From Sanguibacter suaedae (GTDB taxonomy: Bacteria > Actinomycetota > Actinomycetes > Actinomycetales > Cellulomonadaceae), in NCBI RefSeq assembly GCF_016342785.1, contig NZ_JAEINH010000005.1, positions 191,076 through 255,075 of the forward strand: a stretch of DNA of 64,000 bases, read 5' to 3'. Each line of letters opens with the position of its first letter. The stretch's first letter is position 1. A program made the position numbers and the translations under genes. This document shows, piece by piece, positions 1 to 8,704 of this stretch. Under the pieces are notes generated by a model. The model did not search any database. It was not told where the DNA came from and saw only the letters and a list, made by a program, of their open reading frames with translations.

Positions 1-53
1 GCGGTCGCTCCCGGGCTGCCGTGACGGTGTGCGGCGGGGACGACACACCCTGT

Positions 54-69
54 TCGAACGTGTGTTCGA
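54..69. promoter_or_regulatory. LexA (SOS) box
   Basis: The 16-mer TCGAACGTGTGTTCGA is a perfect match to the actinobacterial/Bacillus-type LexA site (CGAAC-N4-GTTCG). A second palindrome, TGTTCGAACA, overlaps it at 63-72. The next gene inside the window starts about 100 nt to the right and has its own -10 next to its start codon. The box therefore more probably serves a DNA-damage gene lying just outside the left edge. The motif is seen; its target is inferred. Confidence 0.75.
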
Positions 70-165
70 ACACGATACGTCACCCGGTGGCGCCACCGCC
101 CCCCGCGAGCGGGTGATGATCCGCTCGTCGTGCGCCCACCGGTCCCCGGGTCGCATGATGGGGGC

Positions 166-693
166 ATGGACCTCTCACGCCCCGTCCCGCCCGAGCCCTA
201 CTCCCTCCTGCCCTCCGTGCCGTCGTTCTCGCTCACGAGCGAGGACATGACCGACGGGGGCCACCTGGACCCGGCGTTCTCCGCCGGCGGGAGCAACACG
301 TCGCCGCACCTCGCCTGGTCGGGCTTCCCCGAGCAGACGCAGTCCTTCCTCGTGAACATGTTCGACCCCGACGCCCCGACGCCCGCGGGTTGGTGGCACT
401 GGACCGTCGTCGACGTCCCCACCGACGTCACGGAGCTCCAGCCCGGCGACGGGTCCAGCGACCTCATGCTCCCGGGCGCAGCGTTCCACGTCCGCAACGA
501 CGGCGGCGAGTTCGACTACTCGGGCGCCGCCCCGCCCGCCGGCGACCGCCCGCACCGCTACGTCTTCGCCGTCCACGCCCTGGACGTCGACACCCTCGAC
601 GTCGACCCCGAGCAGAGCCCGACGCTCGTCGCGTTCACCGCCGTGTTCCACACGATCGCGCGCGCCACGCTCACCGCCACCTTCCAGGCGTAG
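166..693 (+). CDS. YbhB/YbcL family Raf kinase inhibitor-like (PEBP) protein
   Basis: This is a 175-residue protein of the phosphatidylethanolamine-binding family. The ligand-pocket signatures are present: DPDAP at 67-71 followed by GWWHW, and the second conserved region HRYVFAVHAL from about 130. Length is normal for bacterial YbhB/YbcL proteins, whose physiological role is poorly known. The ATG at 166 is preferred over the in-frame GTG at 130 because homology begins there and a CATGAT -10-like element lies 6 nt before it. There is no signal peptide. Family assignment is firm; function is unknown. Confidence 0.88.
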   Translation: MDLSRPVPPEPYSLLPSVPSFSLTSEDMTDGGHLDPAFSAGGSNTSPHLAWSGFPEQTQSFLVNMFDPDAPTPAGWWHWTVVDVPTDVTELQPGDGSSDLMLPGAAFHVRNDGGEFDYSGAAPPAGDRPHRYVFAVHALDVDTLDVDPEQSPTLVAFTAVFHTIARATLTATFQA

Positions 694-749
694 CCGCCCG
701 CGCAGGGGCGGCCACCGGGACCACCTGGCAGCCGCCCCGCGCCCGCGGC

Positions 750-755
750 TACCCT
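750..755 (+). promoter_or_regulatory. -10 element of leaderless YbaK-like gene
   Basis: TACCCT lies 6 nt before the ATG at 762 and no Shine-Dalgarno sequence is present. This is the pattern of an actinobacterial leaderless promoter. Confidence 0.45.
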
Positions 756-761
756 GCCCGC

Positions 762-1361
762 ATGACACAGCACACCGGACCCGGCGACGGCACGAGCGCG
801 GCCGCAGCCACGGCCACCGTCCTCGGCACGCTCGAGTGGGCACCTGCCATCGAGCACCCCGAGCTGCTCGCCGACGCCACCTCGCAGGCCCTCGCCCGCT
901 GGGCGCTCGACGTCCCCGAGGTCGCCCACGAGGTCCTCGTCGCCGAGATCGACCCGGACCTGTCCGACACCGCCGCCATGAGCGACGCCTACGCGATCCC
1001 CCTCGAGGCGTCCGTGAACTGCGTGCTCGTCGGCGGCCGACGCGAAGGCACCGAACGGGTCGCAGCCCTCGCCGTGCGCGCCTCGACGCGCGCCGACGTC
1101 AACGGGACCGTCAAGAAGCTCCTCGACGTCCGCAAGGCGTCCTTCGTGCCCACGGACCGCGCCGTCGCGGACTCCGGCATGGAGCACGGAGGCATCACCC
1201 CCGTCGGCCTCGACGCCTCCTGGCCCCTCCTCGTCGACGCCGCAGCCCTCACCGGGACCGTGGTCATCGGGTCCGGGGTGCGCCGCTCCAAGCTCGCCCT
1301 CCCCGGAGCGCTCCTCGCCACGCTCCCCGGAGCCCGCGTCGTCGAGGGCCTCGCACGGTGA
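762..1361 (+). CDS. YbaK/EbsC family aminoacyl-tRNA deacylase-like protein
   Basis: The product is 199 residues. Residues 30-199 fit the YbaK/ProX-type editing domain, which in characterised members hydrolyses mischarged aminoacyl-tRNA in trans. Visible conserved elements are VNGTVKKLLDVRKASF at about 113-128, which carries the lysines usual near the active site, then GGITPVGL at 143-150 and a C-terminal GSGVRRSKLALP. A short low-complexity N-terminus precedes the domain. It overlaps the next gene in a GTGA, so the two are probably co-translated. Substrate specificity cannot be read from the sequence. Confidence 0.85.
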   Translation: MTQHTGPGDGTSAAAATATVLGTLEWAPAIEHPELLADATSQALARWALDVPEVAHEVLVAEIDPDLSDTAAMSDAYAIPLEASVNCVLVGGRREGTERVAALAVRASTRADVNGTVKKLLDVRKASFVPTDRAVADSGMEHGGITPVGLDASWPLLVDAAALTGTVVIGSGVRRSKLALPGALLATLPGARVVEGLAR

Positions 1362-1954
1362 GCACCCCCGACCCCGGGGCGAGCAGCGCACCGAGCACCA
1401 TGCCGGGCGCCGCACCGGGCACGCTCACGGTCCGCTCCGCCCGACGCTCCGACACCGCGGCGCTCGCGGAACTCGCTGCGGTGACCTTCCCGCTGGCGTG
1501 CCCGCCGGGCACGGAGCAGGCGGGCATCGACCACGTCCTGGCGACGACGCTGTCCGCCGGGGGCTTCGCGCGCTTCCTCGAGGACCCGGCGTCCACCGTC
1601 CTCGTCCTCCAGGACGAGGCGGGGACGCTCGTCGCGTACACGGTGCTCGTGGCCGGGACCCCGGACGACCCGGAGCTGGCGGCCGCCGTGACTCCCGGGC
1701 GGACGGTCACGGTGAGCAAGTTCTACGTGCTGCCGGGCCTGCACGGCTCGGGTGCGGCGCGGCGGCTCATGACCGCCGCCCTCGACGCGGCCCGTGCGGG
1801 CGACGCCCAGGTGGTGTGCCTGGGCGTGAACCAGCAGAACGCTCGGGCCCAGGGCTTCTACGCGCGCTCGGGCTTCGAGGTGGTGGGGGTCCGGCACTTC
1901 CGGACGGGCGACCAGGTGCACGAGGACCACGTCATGGAGATGCGCCTGGGCTGA
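1358..1954 (+). CDS. GNAT family N-acetyltransferase
   Basis: The 198-residue protein starts at a GTG overlapping the previous stop. A Ser/Pro/Ala-rich stretch of about 25 residues precedes the acetyltransferase fold. The acetyl-CoA pyrophosphate loop is visible as LHGSGAARRL after the beta-4 strand VSKFYVLPG, and the end of the fold is seen as NARAQGFYARSGFEVVG. Such proteins transfer acetyl from acetyl-CoA to an amine; the acceptor is unknown. The coupling to the YbaK-like gene is positional and does not reveal a shared pathway. Confidence 0.85.
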   Translation: MSTPDPGASSAPSTMPGAAPGTLTVRSARRSDTAALAELAAVTFPLACPPGTEQAGIDHVLATTLSAGGFARFLEDPASTVLVLQDEAGTLVAYTVLVAGTPDDPELAAAVTPGRTVTVSKFYVLPGLHGSGAARRLMTAALDAARAGDAQVVCLGVNQQNARAQGFYARSGFEVVGVRHFRTGDQVHEDHVMEMRLG

Positions 1955-1957
1955 GGG

Positions 1958-2518
1958 TCACACGAGGCGCGCGCGGAGCCCGTCGACGAAGACGCTCAGC
2001 CCGAACCCGAACCGTGCGGTGCCGCTCGCGAGCGCGCCCGGCGCCCCGGCGGGCTCGTGCTCGGCGGCCTGGGCGTGCGACTGCTCGTCGGCGGTGTGGC
2101 CGAACACGTAGTGGAGGAGGGTGAGCGCGGCGAGCTCGGCCTCGGTCTCGTCGAGGCCCGCGTCGGCGAGGACCTCCGTCATGAGGCGCACGGTCTGGCC
2201 GCGCCCGGTCTGCAGGGCGTAGGCGGCGGCGACCACCTCGGCACCGTCGCGGTGGGCGAGGAGCGCGGCGCGCAGGCGGTGGGCGAGCTCGGTGATGCGC
2301 GTGTCCCAGTCCCCGACAGGGAGTCCGCCGTCGAGGCCGTCGAGGATGCGGTCGGCGATCGCCCCGAGGAGGGCCTGCTTGTTGGCGACGTGCCAGTAGA
2401 GGGCGCCGGGCTGGACGCCGAGCGACCCAGCGAGACGGCGCATGGTGAGGTCGCCGAGGCCGTACTCGTCGAGGATCGCGAGCGCACCGGTGAGCACGTC
2501 GTCACGGGTGAGAGCCAC
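1958..2518 (-). CDS. bioQ: TetR family transcriptional regulator, BioQ-like
   Basis: This is a 186-residue TetR repressor. The N-terminal helix-turn-helix spans about residues 8-55 (LTMRRLAGSLGVQPGALYWHVANKQAL), and a TetR-type ligand/dimer domain follows. It starts with GTG at 2518 and is divergent from bioY at 2623. The shared intergenic region contains two TGAAC-N3-GTTCA palindromes, close to the motif described for BioQ, the biotin-gene repressor of Corynebacterium and Mycobacterium. Regulation of bioY and itself follows from this layout. The BioQ assignment rests on gene context and the operator, not on a demonstrated ligand. Confidence 0.8.
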   Translation of the reverse strand: MALTRDDVLTGALAILDEYGLGDLTMRRLAGSLGVQPGALYWHVANKQALLGAIADRILDGLDGGLPVGDWDTRITELAHRLRAALLAHRDGAEVVAAAYALQTGRGQTVRLMTEVLADAGLDETEAELAALTLLHYVFGHTADEQSHAQAAEHEPAGAPGALASGTARFGFGLSVFVDGLRARLV

Positions 2519-2546
2519 GCTTGACCGTACCGCAGCCCAGAACTAT

Positions 2547-2582
2547 CTTGAACACCGTTCAAGCACCTGAACGGTGTTCAAG
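2547..2582. promoter_or_regulatory. Doubled BioQ-type operator between bioQ and bioY
   Basis: A perfect 15-bp inverted repeat (CTTGAACACCGTTCA, 6-nt spacer, complementary arm) makes up this 36-bp site. Each arm is itself a small palindrome: TTGAAC-ACC-GTTCAA in the left arm and TGAAC-GGT-GTTCA in the right. It sits between the divergent starts of bioQ (2518) and bioY (2623), where it can control both. Confidence 0.85.
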
Positions 2583-2622
2583 CGCGGTGCGCGGAGCGCG
2601 CCGCCCGTCCCCCTGGAGCCTC

Positions 2623-3222
2623 ATGACCTCGCCCGAGCTCGCCGGCAGCCCCGCCCGCACCGTCCTCGCCGACCGTGTCCCCGTCCTCGCCACGAGCCGC
2701 GCGCTCACCGACACGGTCCTCGTCGTCACCGGGACGCTCGTCGTCGCGCTGCTCGCCCAGCTGAGCATCCACCTGCCCTTCACCCCGGTGCCCATCTCCC
2801 TGGCGACCTTCGGGGTCCTGCTCACCGGGGCGGCGCTCGGGTCCGGGCGCGGCGCGGCGAGCATGGGCCTGTACGTCGCGGCAGGCGTGCTCGGTGCACC
2901 GTTCTACGCCGAGGGCGCGAGCGGCTGGGCCTTCGCGTCCTTCGGGTACGTCCTCGCCTACGTCCCGGCCGCGTTCCTCGCCGGGCACCTCGCGCGCCGC
3001 GGCGCGGACCGCACCCCGCTGCGCACCGTCGCGCTCGTGGCCACGGCCACCGTGGTCGTCTACGCCGGGGGCGTGCCGTGGCTCATGGCGTTCCTCGACG
3101 TGGACCTCGCCACGGCCCTGACGCTCGGCGTCGTGCCGTTCCTCGCGGGCGACGCCGTGAAGGCGGCCCTGCTGTGCGTTGCGCTGCCGACCGCGCGCAA
3201 GGTCGTCACGCCCCGCGACTGA
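2623..3222 (+). CDS. bioY: Biotin transporter BioY (solitary S component)
   Basis: The 199-residue membrane protein has about six hydrophobic segments and the BioY signature: the PFTPVPISLATFGVLLTGAALG region followed by the glycine-rich YVAAGVLGAPFY. BioY binds biotin in the membrane as the S component of ECF transporters. No bioM or bioN lies beside this copy, so it either shares the energy module encoded at 51628-53012 or acts alone. The ATG at 2623 is chosen because GGAG precedes it and the upstream in-frame extension runs through the operator. It is likely repressed by the divergent BioQ-like regulator. Confidence 0.92.
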   Translation: MTSPELAGSPARTVLADRVPVLATSRALTDTVLVVTGTLVVALLAQLSIHLPFTPVPISLATFGVLLTGAALGSGRGAASMGLYVAAGVLGAPFYAEGASGWAFASFGYVLAYVPAAFLAGHLARRGADRTPLRTVALVATATVVVYAGGVPWLMAFLDVDLATALTLGVVPFLAGDAVKAALLCVALPTARKVVTPRD

Positions 3223-3228
3223 GCCGTC

Positions 3229-3265
3229 GGCCGGGCCGGGCCGCGCACCGCGGACCGGCCCGGCC
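3229..3265. terminator. Bidirectional hairpin between convergent genes
   Basis: An 11-bp stem (GGCCGGGCCGG / CCGGCCCGGCC) encloses a second stem CCGCG-CAC-CGCGG. It lies between the stop codons of bioY and the convergent membrane protein gene. No U-tract follows, which is common in high-G+C actinobacteria. Confidence 0.7.
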
Positions 3266-3286
3266 GGTCAGCGCGGGCCGGGCCGG

Positions 3287-3862
3287 TCAGCGCAGCGCGG
3301 ACTCGACGTGCACGACGGGCGGGACGTCCGCGTCGGCGAACTCGTCCGGGAGCTCGATCACCGTGGTGGTGGGCGCGTAGTCCTGCGTGCACATGACGTC
3401 GCCGGCAGGCCCCTCGACGTCGACGTGGATCTCGCCGTCGACGATCTCCATCGAGACCGGGGTGAGCGGACACGACGAGCTGCCGTAGGTGACGACGTGG
3501 ATGGTCCCCTCGTCGAGCATGACGACGGCGCCCGAGTCCTGGCCGGAGAACCCGTCGGGCGTCCCGGCGTGCTGGTCGACCACGGTCACCGACAGGCCGG
3601 TGGCGTCGGGCACGGTACCGGGGTCGGCAAGGTCCGTCCCCGGGTCGGCGGGATCGGGCGCGTCGCCCGTGCCGCCGTCGGTGGTCGTGGGCGCCGGGCC
3701 GGGGCTCGCGGTGCTCGTCGGGTCCGCTCCCCCGTCGTCGGGGTCGTCGCGCAGGGCGAGCACCACGACGGTCGTCACCGCGACGGCGAGGACGACGAGC
3801 GCGGCGACGACGATGGTGCGGCGCGAGACGGACCGTGGGGCGGGCGCGGGTTCCTGGGTCAT
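3287..3862 (-). CDS. Membrane-anchored extracellular protein of unknown function
   Basis: The 191-residue protein has a basic N-terminus, one transmembrane helix at about 16-37, then a long Asp/Pro/Thr/Gly-rich linker (about 40-85) and a small extracellular domain of about 100 residues. The C-terminal part holds two cysteines (in SSSCPLTP and DVMCTQDY) that could form a disulfide. I do not recognise the domain. The ATG at 3862 is preceded by TACCGT 6 nt upstream, so it is probably leaderless. It may act at the cell surface; nothing more can be said. Confidence 0.75.
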   Translation of the reverse strand: MTQEPAPAPRSVSRRTIVVAALVVLAVAVTTVVVLALRDDPDDGGADPTSTASPGPAPTTTDGGTGDAPDPADPGTDLADPGTVPDATGLSVTVVDQHAGTPDGFSGQDSGAVVMLDEGTIHVVTYGSSSCPLTPVSMEIVDGEIHVDVEGPAGDVMCTQDYAPTTTVIELPDEFADADVPPVVHVESALR

Positions 3863-3868
3863 CTGCCC

Positions 3869-3874
3869 ACGGTA
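3869..3874 (-). promoter_or_regulatory. -10 element of leaderless membrane-protein gene
   Basis: On the minus strand TACCGT lies 6 nt before the ATG at 3862, with no Shine-Dalgarno sequence. Confidence 0.45.
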
Positions 3875-3881
3875 GCGACGG

Positions 3882-4715
3882 TCAGTGGGTCTTGCCGACC
3901 TTCCAGTAGCCGCAGAACACGATGTTCTCCTTGGGGACGCCCGCGGCGACCCAGTGGCGGCGGAGCCCGACGGGCAGCGCGGACTCCCCCACCACCCAGC
4001 CGTAGAAGGGCTCGGTGGGCACGGGCAGCGCGCGGGCCGCCTCGAGGGCGGCGTGCCCGGGCTGCTCGTCGGAGCCGCCGCGGGCCACCCAGCGGACGTC
4101 GACACCAGCGGGCGCCTCGAGGTCCTGCCGGTCGTCGCCGGTGGGGATCTCCACGACGACGGTGCCGGTCGTGTCCGCGGGCAGGGAGCGGAGGATCCCT
4201 GCGACGGCGGGCAGCCCGGTCTCGTCGGCGACGAGGACCACGTGCCCCAGGGCGGGGTCGGGGGCGAAGCTGATGCCCTCGTCGAGGACGGCGACCACGT
4301 CGCCGGGGGCGCAGGTGCGGGCCCACGTGCTCGCGGGACCCGCGGTGCCGTGGGCGTCGTCGCCGTGGAGGACGAGGTCGACGTCGAGCTCCGGACCCTG
4401 CGGGCCGTCGTCCCGGAAGTCACGGACCGTGTAGTTGCGCAGCACGGGGCGTGACGTCTTGGAGATGGTGAGGAACTTCAGGTAGGCGAGGGTGCTGAGC
4501 TTCTGCGGGAGGCGTTCGAGGGAGTCCTCGGCGACGGGGATGAACAGGCGGAACCACTGGTCGAACCCCATGGGGCGGAAGCGGTCGATGTCGCGTCCGC
4601 CGAGGGTGACGCGCACGAAGCTCGGCGAGATGCGCCGGGTGGCGAGGACCTCGAGGACGAGGAGCTCGGACGTCTCGGGCTTGAGGCGGGTCTGGGTGGC
4701 GCTGGTGCGGGGCAT
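3882..4715 (-). CDS. Siderophore-interacting protein (FAD-dependent ferric reductase)
   Basis: The 277-residue cytosolic flavoprotein belongs to the SIP/ViuB family, which releases iron from imported ferric siderophores by NAD(P)H-dependent reduction. The FAD-binding barrel holds RNYTVR at 93-98. The NAD-binding half has VLVADETGLPAVAGIL at about 160-175 and the family C-terminal GYWKVG. The ATG at 4715, with GGAG upstream, is used. An iron-regulator-like box overlaps the putative -10 at 4741-4759, so expression under iron starvation is likely. No siderophore importer genes lie beside it in this window. Confidence 0.92.
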   Translation of the reverse strand: MPRTSATQTRLKPETSELLVLEVLATRRISPSFVRVTLGGRDIDRFRPMGFDQWFRLFIPVAEDSLERLPQKLSTLAYLKFLTISKTSRPVLRNYTVRDFRDDGPQGPELDVDLVLHGDDAHGTAGPASTWARTCAPGDVVAVLDEGISFAPDPALGHVVLVADETGLPAVAGILRSLPADTTGTVVVEIPTGDDRQDLEAPAGVDVRWVARGGSDEQPGHAALEAARALPVPTEPFYGWVVGESALPVGLRRHWVAAGVPKENIVFCGYWKVGKTH

Positions 4716-4740
4716 GCTCGCTCCGTCGTCGAGGGTCAGG

Positions 4741-4759
4741 TAAGCGCAGCCTAACCTGC
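4741..4759 (-). promoter_or_regulatory. DtxR/IdeR-like iron box overlapping the -10 of the siderophore-interacting gene
   Basis: On the minus strand GCAGGTTAGGCTGCGCTTA matches about 13 of 19 positions of the DtxR/IdeR consensus, with the left half-site AGGTTAGGCT intact. TAGGCT inside it is a good -10 element, 33-38 nt before the ATG at 4715. The right half is degenerate, so binding strength is uncertain. Confidence 0.6.
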
Positions 4760-4815
4760 GTGCGCCGTGGGCAGAAGGGGTCGTGGACGCGCGCCCGCCG
4801 CGCACGGCCGCTTTG

Positions 4816-4821
4816 TAGACT
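4816..4821 (+). promoter_or_regulatory. -10 element upstream of ABC-F gene
   Basis: TAGACT lies about 60 nt before the ATG at 4883, leaving a leader that carries the purine-rich ribosome-binding site CGAGAGG. Confidence 0.35.
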
Positions 4822-4882
4822 CGGGGCTCGCCCTGTGCCGGACACTCCTCCGAGCTGCGCGCCCTTCCCTCGAGAGGTCCCC

Positions 4883-6475
<1,593 letters not shown>

Positions 6476-6487
6476 GTGGGTGCACCG

Positions 6488-8704
6488 TCAGGCCAGGAGA
6501 GGCGAGGTGACTCCGCTCCACGAGACCGCGAGCTCGTCTCGTGCACGTGTCGAGGCGACGTAGAGCAGGGAACGTTCGCGGAGGATCGCGTCGTTCCATG
6601 AGCTCTCGGAGTACTTCTCGGAGCGCAGTCCTGCTGGGATGGAGCTTTCGCTCATTCCGAAGAGCAGCACGCGGGAGAACTCGGTCCCCTTGGATCGGTG
6701 CATGGTCATCACGACCGGCATGCCACCTTTGATCTCTTCGCGGTCGACGGCTCGTGCGCCCACTCCTCGTTCTCCGAGGGCTGCGACGACTTTGTCGCGG
6801 AGGAGTCGGTCGCGGACGAGCACCGCGATGGTGTCGGGGACGACCCCTCCAGCCAACCACCCCTTGATGGTGTCGGCGGCGTGGTCGTACTCCTCGGCGA
6901 TTCCGGTGCAGGCACGCAGGGACGGGACGGGCCCTGACCGCGCGGACCGGTAGTCGGAGGACTTCTCCTGCTCGTCATCGAGGTCCGTGTAGGTTCCCGG
7001 TGCGAGGACACCGAGAGCAAAGGCGAGGTTCTGGGCGGTGGTGCGGTAGTTGAGGGTCAGTCGACGTGAGCGGCCGACGATCGCGATGCCGTATCGGGAG
7101 AGCACGACCTTCTGCCCGTAGATTCGCTGGTGGGAGTCTTCGGCGATGAAGAGGTCGTCCGGGCGTTGCTCGGGTCCGGCGAGGGCACGCAGCAGCCGCC
7201 ATCGTGAGGGTGTGAGGTCCTGGCCTTCGTCGACGAGGACGTGGTCGGCGACGTAGCCGCTGCCGTTCACGCTGAGCGAGTTCAGGTGCTCGGCGGCGAC
7301 TGCTGCGGCTTCGTCGAAGTCCATCTGACGGTCGAGCGCTCCGTGGTTCCGGTATGCGGCGATGACTCTCCACACTGCTCGGCGTCGGGCCCGGTCCAGA
7401 GAGACGCCTCGGCCGGGCCGGCGGACCTTGAGGTACTCGGCTTCGGTGGTGATCTGTGCCGGCAGCACGACGGTCGCGTACTCGGCGTCGAGGAAGGACG
7501 CGCTGCGCAGCTCCGTGGGGAGCTCGTCGCCGTGGATGTCGAGGACCTCGTTCCAGCGGGCGTTGCCCGGTCGGAGGGCACCGACACGGGCTCCTGCACC
7601 CAGGACCGCCGCGGCGGCGACGTGTCCTGCTTCACCCGCGTGCTTGAGGACTCGGGCTGCCAGTGCGTCGATTCCTGCGACGTAGACCCCGGGGTCGCCG
7701 AGGGTGTTGGACACGGTCAGCTGGGGGTCCAACCGGTAGAGGTCTCGCTTCATCGCGTCGGCGAGGTTCGTCGTGTACGTGGTGACGATGACGCGCCGGC
7801 CCTGGCCGCTTCTCGCCAGCGATCGCGCACGGTGCAGGACGACGACGGTCTTGCCTGTCCCGGCACCACCGGAGAGCCGGAAAGGGCCCTTCCACCGTCC
7901 CGTGACGTACCGGCGCTGCTCGGGGTGGAGGAACACCCGCCAGGAGCCGAAGTCTCCTTCGTCGATCGCGCGCCGCAGCTCGTCGTTGCTCTCGATGTAC
8001 GTGAACGACAGCTTGGCGGCAGCGTGGTCGAGGCCTCTGAGGATGGCTTCGTCGTCGTTCGTGGAGGCTTCGACGGGCTGGTCCAGGGCGAGCCGCTCTC
8101 GCACCTCCGCAAGGTTGTGGCCGGAGGCGAGGTCGATCAGCGCCAGGCCTTGCCACTCGACCGCGCCGCCTGCGATCTCGAGGAGGTGGTCCTCGGTCGT
8201 CGCAGCGAGCGCGGCATCGGCGAGGTCCCGGTCGATCCCGAGGAGGTCGACGAGGTCGGTGCTCGTGATTCCGAGCGCGTCGAGCACGGGGTGGGGCGCA
8301 TCGTCGACGGCCTCGACGACGGGTGGTTCGCGAGGTGCCTCGGCCGGGGTGTCGTACGTCGTCTCGCTCGTGGGTTCGACGGTTCGGATCTCGGTGATCC
8401 CGTTGACGGGGTTGACGGTGAGTGTCGTCTTCTTCGCGAGAGCGATGGCGTCGTCGTGGGGCCAGATGCCGTGGAAGACGTAGGTCGGTTCGGCAGCTCC
8501 GGTGATCTTGAACAGCACTGCTCGGAAGAAGTCGTCGACCCGTCCGGTGCGCACACGCTGGTCGACGGAGTTGTGGATGGGTTCGATGTGGAGACCCGGG
8601 GAGGCGTCGTTCTCGGTGAGCTTTTCGAGGAAGGCGTAGGCCTTCTTCTTCAACGAGGGTTCGAGCTTGTTGCTCGACTTGGACATGATGATGTTGGGCA
8701 TCAC
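6488..8704 (-). CDS. SF1 (UvrD-like) helicase with RelE/ParE-like N-terminal domain
   Basis: This 738-residue protein is the last gene of the leftward defence operon, and its start overlaps the preceding stop by 4 nt. Residues 12-95 resemble a RelE/ParE-type toxin fold (FLEKLTENDASPGLHIEPI, VRTGRVDDFFRAVLF, YVFHGIWPHDDAIALA). An acidic linker to about 250 follows, then a UvrD-family helicase: Walker A GGAGTGKT at 279-286, DEGQD at about 491, the NYRTT region, the SKGTEF motif at about 670 and a final LLYVASTRARDEL. Active-site residues of the toxin-like domain are not proven. It may process DNA or target RNA within the defence system. Start could also be the inner MSKSSN at residue 7. Confidence 0.85.
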   Translation of the reverse strand: MMPNIIMSKSSNKLEPSLKKKAYAFLEKLTENDASPGLHIEPIHNSVDQRVRTGRVDDFFRAVLFKITGAAEPTYVFHGIWPHDDAIALAKKTTLTVNPVNGITEIRTVEPTSETTYDTPAEAPREPPVVEAVDDAPHPVLDALGITSTDLVDLLGIDRDLADAALAATTEDHLLEIAGGAVEWQGLALIDLASGHNLAEVRERLALDQPVEASTNDDEAILRGLDHAAAKLSFTYIESNDELRRAIDEGDFGSWRVFLHPEQRRYVTGRWKGPFRLSGGAGTGKTVVVLHRARSLARSGQGRRVIVTTYTTNLADAMKRDLYRLDPQLTVSNTLGDPGVYVAGIDALAARVLKHAGEAGHVAAAAVLGAGARVGALRPGNARWNEVLDIHGDELPTELRSASFLDAEYATVVLPAQITTEAEYLKVRRPGRGVSLDRARRRAVWRVIAAYRNHGALDRQMDFDEAAAVAAEHLNSLSVNGSGYVADHVLVDEGQDLTPSRWRLLRALAGPEQRPDDLFIAEDSHQRIYGQKVVLSRYGIAIVGRSRRLTLNYRTTAQNLAFALGVLAPGTYTDLDDEQEKSSDYRSARSGPVPSLRACTGIAEEYDHAADTIKGWLAGGVVPDTIAVLVRDRLLRDKVVAALGERGVGARAVDREEIKGGMPVVMTMHRSKGTEFSRVLLFGMSESSIPAGLRSEKYSESSWNDAILRERSLLYVASTRARDELAVSWSGVTSPLLA

